Shown here piece by piece: positions 5,483 to 9,077 of a DNA stretch of 9,077 bases. Below the pieces are notes generated by a model. That model made no database searches. It was not told the DNA's origin and was given only the letters and a program-made list of their open reading frames with translations. A program made the position numbers and the translations under genes. Source of the DNA: an uncultured Shinella sp. (GTDB taxonomy: Bacteria; Pseudomonadota; Alphaproteobacteria; Rhizobiales; Rhizobiaceae); assembly GCA_946886325.1 (NCBI GenBank), contig CAMPIK010000073.1:1-9077 (forward strand), in the 5' to 3' direction. Numbering within the stretch: position 1 is the first letter of the stretch; each line of letters starts with the position of its first letter.

Positions 5483-6940
5483 ATGCTCATCGATCCGACC
5501 GTAACCTTCAGCACCGCAGACGCGGCCGCGCATGGCATATCGCTCGTGCCGATCGCCGTCGTCATCGCCGTGGCGGCAGCCCTGGGGCTTTTCTTTCTCT
5601 GGCTGCGCCAGCCGCCGCTCGTCGGCTTCATCCTGGCCGGCGTGGCGCTCGGTCCGACGGGTTTCGGCGTGATCGGTTCATCGGAGAATGTCGCGCTTCT
5701 CGCCGAAATGGGCGTCGTGGTGCTGCTCTTCTTCATCGGCATGGAACTGTCGATCAAGGCCTTCGTCCTGTCTCTGCGCCAGGCCCTGATGGTCGCCGGC
5801 GGGCAGATCGTGGCGGCGCTGGCGGTCGGCGGCGTCATCGGCTTCATGTCGGGCTCGACGGTTGCCGAAGCGATCATCCTCGGCTTCATCATCGCCATGT
5901 CCTCGACGGTCGTTGCGATGAAGATGCTCGACGACATGGGTGTGCTCCGGGGCGAGGCGGGCCGGATTGCCGTTGGTGTCCTGATCGCGCAGGACATCGC
6001 CGTCGTTCCCATGCTGATCTTCGTCACCAGCCTCGGCGGCGACGATCTCGACCTCGTGTCGCTCGGGATGAAGACCCTCGTTGCCGTCGGCCTTCTGGCG
6101 GGTCTGCTCTGGTGGTTCGGCCGTCACCGCAAGATCAGGGTGCCGTTCGCCGAGGCGATCGAGGAAAAGGTGGAGATCCTCGCGCTCGGCGCGCTGGCGC
6201 TCTGCTTTGCCGCCTCCGCGACCTCGGGCGCACTCGGTCTGTCGCCGGCCTATGGTGCGTTTCTGGCCGGCATCATCGTCGGCAACTCGACGCTGCGCAG
6301 CCGTGTCATACCGGTCATCGAGCCGATCCAGAGCGTGCTGCTCGTCGCGTTCTTCCTGTCGATCGGCCTGCTCATCGATCTCGATTTTATCCGGGAGAAC
6401 CTGTTGGGTGTGCTTACTGCGTCGCTTATCGTGATCGCGGCGAAGACGGTTCTCAACATCTTCCTGTTGCGCAAGACCGGGGCCACCCCGCAGACGGCCC
6501 TGATCGCGGGCCTTTCGATGGCGCAGATCGGCGAGTTCTCCTTCGTTCTCGCCTCCGCCGGCTTCGCGGTCGGTGCGCTCGGCTTCGATATCTACCGCGT
6601 GGCGATCGCGGTGACGGCCGTCTCGCTCCTGGTCTCGCCACTCTGGACCGCCGTCATGCATCGGCTGGAGAACATGGCGACCCAGCATCTCGAGACCTAT
6701 CGCGAGGCGCTTGCAATCGCCTATGCCGGCGAGCTGCGTGCCATGTCGAGCCGCGGCGTCATCGTGCTGGATGTGTTCTGGATCGTTCGCGTGCGCTACC
6801 GGGCAGCGCGAAAGGCGATCCGGCTGCGGCGCCGGATGCAAAGGCAGAGGGAGGCAGGGACGGCCGACCCGGCTACAGGCGAAACGACCACAACGTCGCG
6901 CGGCGCCGAAACTCCGACCGGCTCAAAGCGCGCCGAGTAG
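5483..6940 (+). CDS. CPA2-family monovalent cation/proton antiporter (Kef-type membrane domain, no RCK)
   Basis: A 485-residue inner-membrane protein with about 12-13 hydrophobic segments between residues 20 and 392. It matches the Na+/H+ exchanger domain of KefB/KefC-like proteins: RQPPLVGFILAGVALGPTG (42-60), AEMGVVVLLFFIGMEL (74-89), VLIAQDIAVVPML (166-178) with the Gln170-Asp171 pair of Kef transporters, SPAYGAFLAGIIVGNS, and SMAQIGEFSFVLAS (345-358). KefB and KefC carry a C-terminal RCK/TrkA-N nucleotide-binding domain that controls gating. Here there is only a tail of about 90 residues, basic at 435-456 and Thr/Ser-rich at the end. Control by glutathione adducts or nucleotides is therefore not expected. 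Whether it moves K+ or Na+ is open. The start at 5483 has GGAG (5475-5478) only four bases away, a short spacing. The 3' end overlaps the opposing transglycosylase gene by 18 bp. Confidence 0.93.
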   Translation: MLIDPTVTFSTADAAAHGISLVPIAVVIAVAAALGLFFLWLRQPPLVGFILAGVALGPTGFGVIGSSENVALLAEMGVVVLLFFIGMELSIKAFVLSLRQALMVAGGQIVAALAVGGVIGFMSGSTVAEAIILGFIIAMSSTVVAMKMLDDMGVLRGEAGRIAVGVLIAQDIAVVPMLIFVTSLGGDDLDLVSLGMKTLVAVGLLAGLLWWFGRHRKIRVPFAEAIEEKVEILALGALALCFAASATSGALGLSPAYGAFLAGIIVGNSTLRSRVIPVIEPIQSVLLVAFFLSIGLLIDLDFIRENLLGVLTASLIVIAAKTVLNIFLLRKTGATPQTALIAGLSMAQIGEFSFVLASAGFAVGALGFDIYRVAIAVTAVSLLVSPLWTAVMHRLENMATQHLETYREALAIAYAGELRAMSSRGVIVLDVFWIVRVRYRAARKAIRLRRRMQRQREAGTADPATGETTTTSRGAETPTGSKRAE

Positions 6941-8116
6941 CGCCCGCGTTGCCCAGCCGTCGGCCGGGATGCCGAGCCGGAGCTGCTCCTTCTGGATCGC
7001 CGCGCGGGTGCCGGAACCGAGAATGCCGTCGATCTTGCCGACGTCGTGCCCCAGTTCCTGCAGCCGCGTCTGCAGCGCCTTCATGGCCCCGTCATCGAGG
7101 CCTTCCTCGGGATTGCCCTTCTCGTAGGGCGGTGCACCGGCAAGCCGCGTCGCGAAATAGGCGGCCGAGGTCGTGTAGATGAACGACTGGTTCCATTCGA
7201 GATAGATGTTGAAATTCGGGTAGGTGATGAAGGCCGGTCCCTTGCGGCCCTGCGGCAGCACCAGCGACGCGGGCAGCGCGCCATTGGCCGTGTTGCCGTC
7301 GCGCGGGGAGACGCCGAGCGCGAACCAGTCGCCGGCGGTCATGCCGCCCTGAAGGCCGCTTTTCTCCCAAGGCAACGTCTCCGGCAGGGTCACTTCCTGA
7401 ATCCACGGCTCGCCGCGGCGAAAGCCGAGATGCTGGATGAATTTCGCAGCCGTCAGGATCGCGTCGGGCGAACTGTCCTTGACGTTGACATGGCCGTCTC
7501 CGTCGCCGTCCACCCCGAATTCGATGATGTCCTTCGGCAGCATCTGCACCTGGCCGATCTCGCCGGCCCAGGCGCCGGTCGTGCGCTGCGGGTCCAGATC
7601 ACCGTGGCCAACCATCTCGATCGCCGCGAGCAATTGCGGACGGAAGAGTTCGGGACGCCGGCAATCATGCGCGAGCGTCACGAGGGCGTTTCGCGTGTTG
7701 AAATCGCCCTGCACCACGCCGAAGTCGGTTTCCATCGCCCAGAAGGCCGCGATGATGGGACCCGGCACGCCGAATTCCTGTTCCGCCCGCTGGAAGACAC
7801 CGGAAAGCTCCTGGAGCTTGCGCCGGCCGATATCGAGGCGCGCCTGGCTGACCGTGCGGCGGGAAAATTCGAGGAAGGTCTGCTTGAAGACGCCCTGCGC
7901 GCGGTCACGCGAGAGCACCTTGCGGTCGATGCTTGCGCCTGCAAGGGCGCGATCCGCCACATCGGCCGCGACCCCGCGCGCCTGCGCCTCGGCCTTTACG
8001 CCGGCGAGAAACGGACCGAGATCGCCGCCGCATGCGGTCTGCTGCGCGAGCGCCGTGCCGCTGCAGGCGGCCGTCAGGAAGGCGACCGAGAGAATGGTTT
8101 TGAAGGCGGGATTCAT
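6923..8116 (-). CDS. MltB-type lytic murein transglycosylase with C-terminal peptidoglycan-binding domain
   Basis: This 397-residue periplasmic enzyme cuts the MurNAc-GlcNAc bond of peptidoglycan, leaving 1,6-anhydro ends. The N-terminus is a signal peptide with cleavage expected at ALA/QQ (24/25). A cysteine at 18 lies in TAAC, a poor lipobox, so a soluble form is favoured. The catalytic domain spans about 32-325: FWAMETDFG with catalytic Glu129, GAWAGEIGQVQMLP (181-194), and GVDGDGDGHVNVKDSSPDAI (201-220), an EF-hand-like loop as in Slt35/MltB. TYPNFNIYLEWNQS (298-311) is also typical of the family. Residues 341-397 are a PG_binding_1 domain (LQTRLQELGHDVGKIDGILG). ATG 8116 is chosen because AAGAGG (8130-8125) lies 8 bases before it and the signal peptide begins there; the frame is open 25 codons further. 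It follows the GH25 gene on the same strand by 102 bases and may share its transcript. Confidence 0.95.
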   Translation of the reverse strand: MNPAFKTILSVAFLTAACSGTALAQQTACGGDLGPFLAGVKAEAQARGVAADVADRALAGASIDRKVLSRDRAQGVFKQTFLEFSRRTVSQARLDIGRRKLQELSGVFQRAEQEFGVPGPIIAAFWAMETDFGVVQGDFNTRNALVTLAHDCRRPELFRPQLLAAIEMVGHGDLDPQRTTGAWAGEIGQVQMLPKDIIEFGVDGDGDGHVNVKDSSPDAILTAAKFIQHLGFRRGEPWIQEVTLPETLPWEKSGLQGGMTAGDWFALGVSPRDGNTANGALPASLVLPQGRKGPAFITYPNFNIYLEWNQSFIYTTSAAYFATRLAGAPPYEKGNPEEGLDDGAMKALQTRLQELGHDVGKIDGILGSGTRAAIQKEQLRLGIPADGWATRALLGAL

Positions 8117-8218
8117 TGATGAAACCTCTTGTTGGACGCGGCTGAATGGGCGGGCTGACCGGTAGAAGCAGAAAGAAAAAGGCAATGGCAAGGCGCAGCT
8201 GCCCAGCGTTTGCTGCCG

Positions 8219-8998
8219 CTATTTCGAGACCGATGCCACCCAGGTTTTCCAGTTCTTCGGCGAACCGGCAAAGACGTTGATATCCGTATCGCCCTTGATG
8301 CCGGGCACCACGCCGGTGGCCGTATATTGCCAGAAGGCCCAGCGGCGCGCCGGATAGATGTTTTCGGGATGAGCCGCGACCGAACGCAGCCAGAAATGGT
8401 ATTTCTCGAAATGGCCGACGAGGTTTTCGCGATGGAAGTCCACCGTCGCGTAGATGATCGGGCGCTTGCCGTAATGGGCCTCGATGCGGTCGAGAAACCG
8501 CTGCAATTCGGTGCGCACGTCTTCCGGCGCCGGCCGCGTCTTGCATGTGGGCGAAAGCGGGTTCCATTCGGCGTCCAGGACCGGCGGCAGGTGAACGGCG
8601 GATTTCGGGACGTTGGCGATGAACCAGTCCGCCTGTTCGTCGGCCGTCGAGCAGAAATAATAGAAATGGTAGGGGGCATGGGCAATGCCGGCAGCCTTCG
8701 CGCCCTGCCAGTATTCATGGAAACGGGAATCGAGCCGGTCCTTGCCCTCCGTCGCCTTGATGAAGGCAAAGGACACCTGGGCCTTCCTGACCTCTGCCCA
8801 GTCGATGTCGCCATTCCATTTGGAGACGTCGATGCCATGGACATGGTGATGGTGCGGGGTGCGCGCCCCGAAATCCTGCGGATCCTTGTCGTCAAAGCGT
8901 GGAGGCACTGCCGCCGTCGACACGAGATCGTAGTCGGTCGTCGAACAGGACGCCATGAGGCAGCCAAGGGGAAGAAGGGTCAGGAGGAGCCTGCGCAT
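8219..8998 (-). CDS. GH25-family lysozyme (muramidase), probable lipoprotein
   Basis: A 259-residue exported protein of glycoside hydrolase family 25, which cuts the beta-1,4 MurNAc-GlcNAc bond of peptidoglycan. The signal sequence is followed by LMASC with Cys18, a lipobox with Met at -3, so lipid attachment is likely but not certain. A low-complexity linker with HHHHVH (49-54) leads into the fold. HGIDVSKWNGDIDW (54-67) holds the first conserved Asp57. FAFIKATEG (78-85), APYHFYYF (108-115), PPVLDAEWN (138-146) with the acid pair Asp142/Glu144, RPIIYAT (179-185), WAFWQYT (220-226) and DTDINVF (237-243) follow in family order. All expected catalytic acids are present. The ATG at 8998 has GGGA 6 bases upstream. 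It lies upstream of the transglycosylase gene on the same strand, which suggests joint wall remodelling. No promoter is recognised in the 79 bases before it. Confidence 0.94.
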   Translation of the reverse strand: MRRLLLTLLPLGCLMASCSTTDYDLVSTAAVPPRFDDKDPQDFGARTPHHHHVHGIDVSKWNGDIDWAEVRKAQVSFAFIKATEGKDRLDSRFHEYWQGAKAAGIAHAPYHFYYFCSTADEQADWFIANVPKSAVHLPPVLDAEWNPLSPTCKTRPAPEDVRTELQRFLDRIEAHYGKRPIIYATVDFHRENLVGHFEKYHFWLRSVAAHPENIYPARRWAFWQYTATGVVPGIKGDTDINVFAGSPKNWKTWVASVSK

Positions 8999-9077
8999 GA
9001 ATGTCCCGGAGCTGGAATTTGTGCAATCCTGCCTGACCCGCGATCATCCGTAAAGGGCGGCGCATCGGGACATGCGC

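Noticed and set aside
5678..6841. 387-codon - strand frame opposite the antiporter
   Set aside because: The product is rich in Asp, Arg, His and Gln with no fold I recognise, and it mirrors the membrane codons of the real gene.
7046..8119. 357-codon + strand frame opposite the transglycosylase
   Set aside because: It is a shadow of the MltB-type gene, which has a signal peptide, catalytic motif and ribosome site.
8160..8215. Terminator between the GH25 and transglycosylase genes
   Set aside because: On the - strand a T-tract follows GGCA/TGCC, but the stem is only 4 bp and separated from the Ts, so it is too weak to claim.
1..9077. CRISPR array, tRNA, rRNA, insertion sequence, prophage or defence genes
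   Set aside because: No regular repeat-spacer series, transposase, integrase or RNA gene signature was seen on either strand.

Overview
The window looks like ordinary chromosome from a GC-rich alphaproteobacterium, most likely of the Rhizobiaceae or a close relative. This is inferred from the high GC content, the protein sequences, and an ettA, ArsR-methyltransferase, metF arrangement typical of that group. I see no insertion sequence, phage gene, tRNA, rRNA or CRISPR array, and no block of atypical codon use apart from one AT-richer intergenic stretch (about 4240-4450).

Left part (+ strand): ettA (177-1826) encodes an ABC-F translation factor and ends at an intrinsic terminator (1864-1896). 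Next is a two-gene operon, an ArsR-type regulator fused to a SAM-methyltransferase-like domain (2005-3027) and metF (3029-3934), separated by one base. A perfect 20-bp palindrome (1969-1988) lies just before the regulator and is the obvious operator. The fused regulator resembles SahR, the S-adenosylhomocysteine-responsive repressor, so this looks like a self-regulated switch on methyl-group supply to methionine. The operon ends at a strong terminator shaped to work in both directions (3990-4025).

Middle: facing metF on the - strand is a 25-codon gene (4099-4176) for a tiny single-span membrane protein, with a near-perfect Shine-Dalgarno sequence, its own promoter-like region and a 16-bp inverted repeat. 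It is the most likely overlooked gene here. Region 4177-4450 holds no other gene I can support, only this promoter and two unexplained inverted repeats. An EamA/DMT-family permease (4451-5392, - strand) is divergent from a CPA2 (Kef-type) cation/proton antiporter without a nucleotide-binding domain (5483-6940, + strand).

Right part (- strand): an MltB-type lytic transglycosylase with a C-terminal peptidoglycan-binding domain (6923-8116) sits downstream of a GH25 lysozyme-like lipoprotein (8219-8998). Both are predicted to cut the glycan backbone of peptidoglycan in the periplasm and may be co-transcribed. The transglycosylase overlaps the antiporter gene tail to tail by 18 bp.

I did not find a large undescribed system. 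The items best worth following are the small membrane protein with its control region, the fused regulator and its operator, and the structured stretch between 4240 and 4450.
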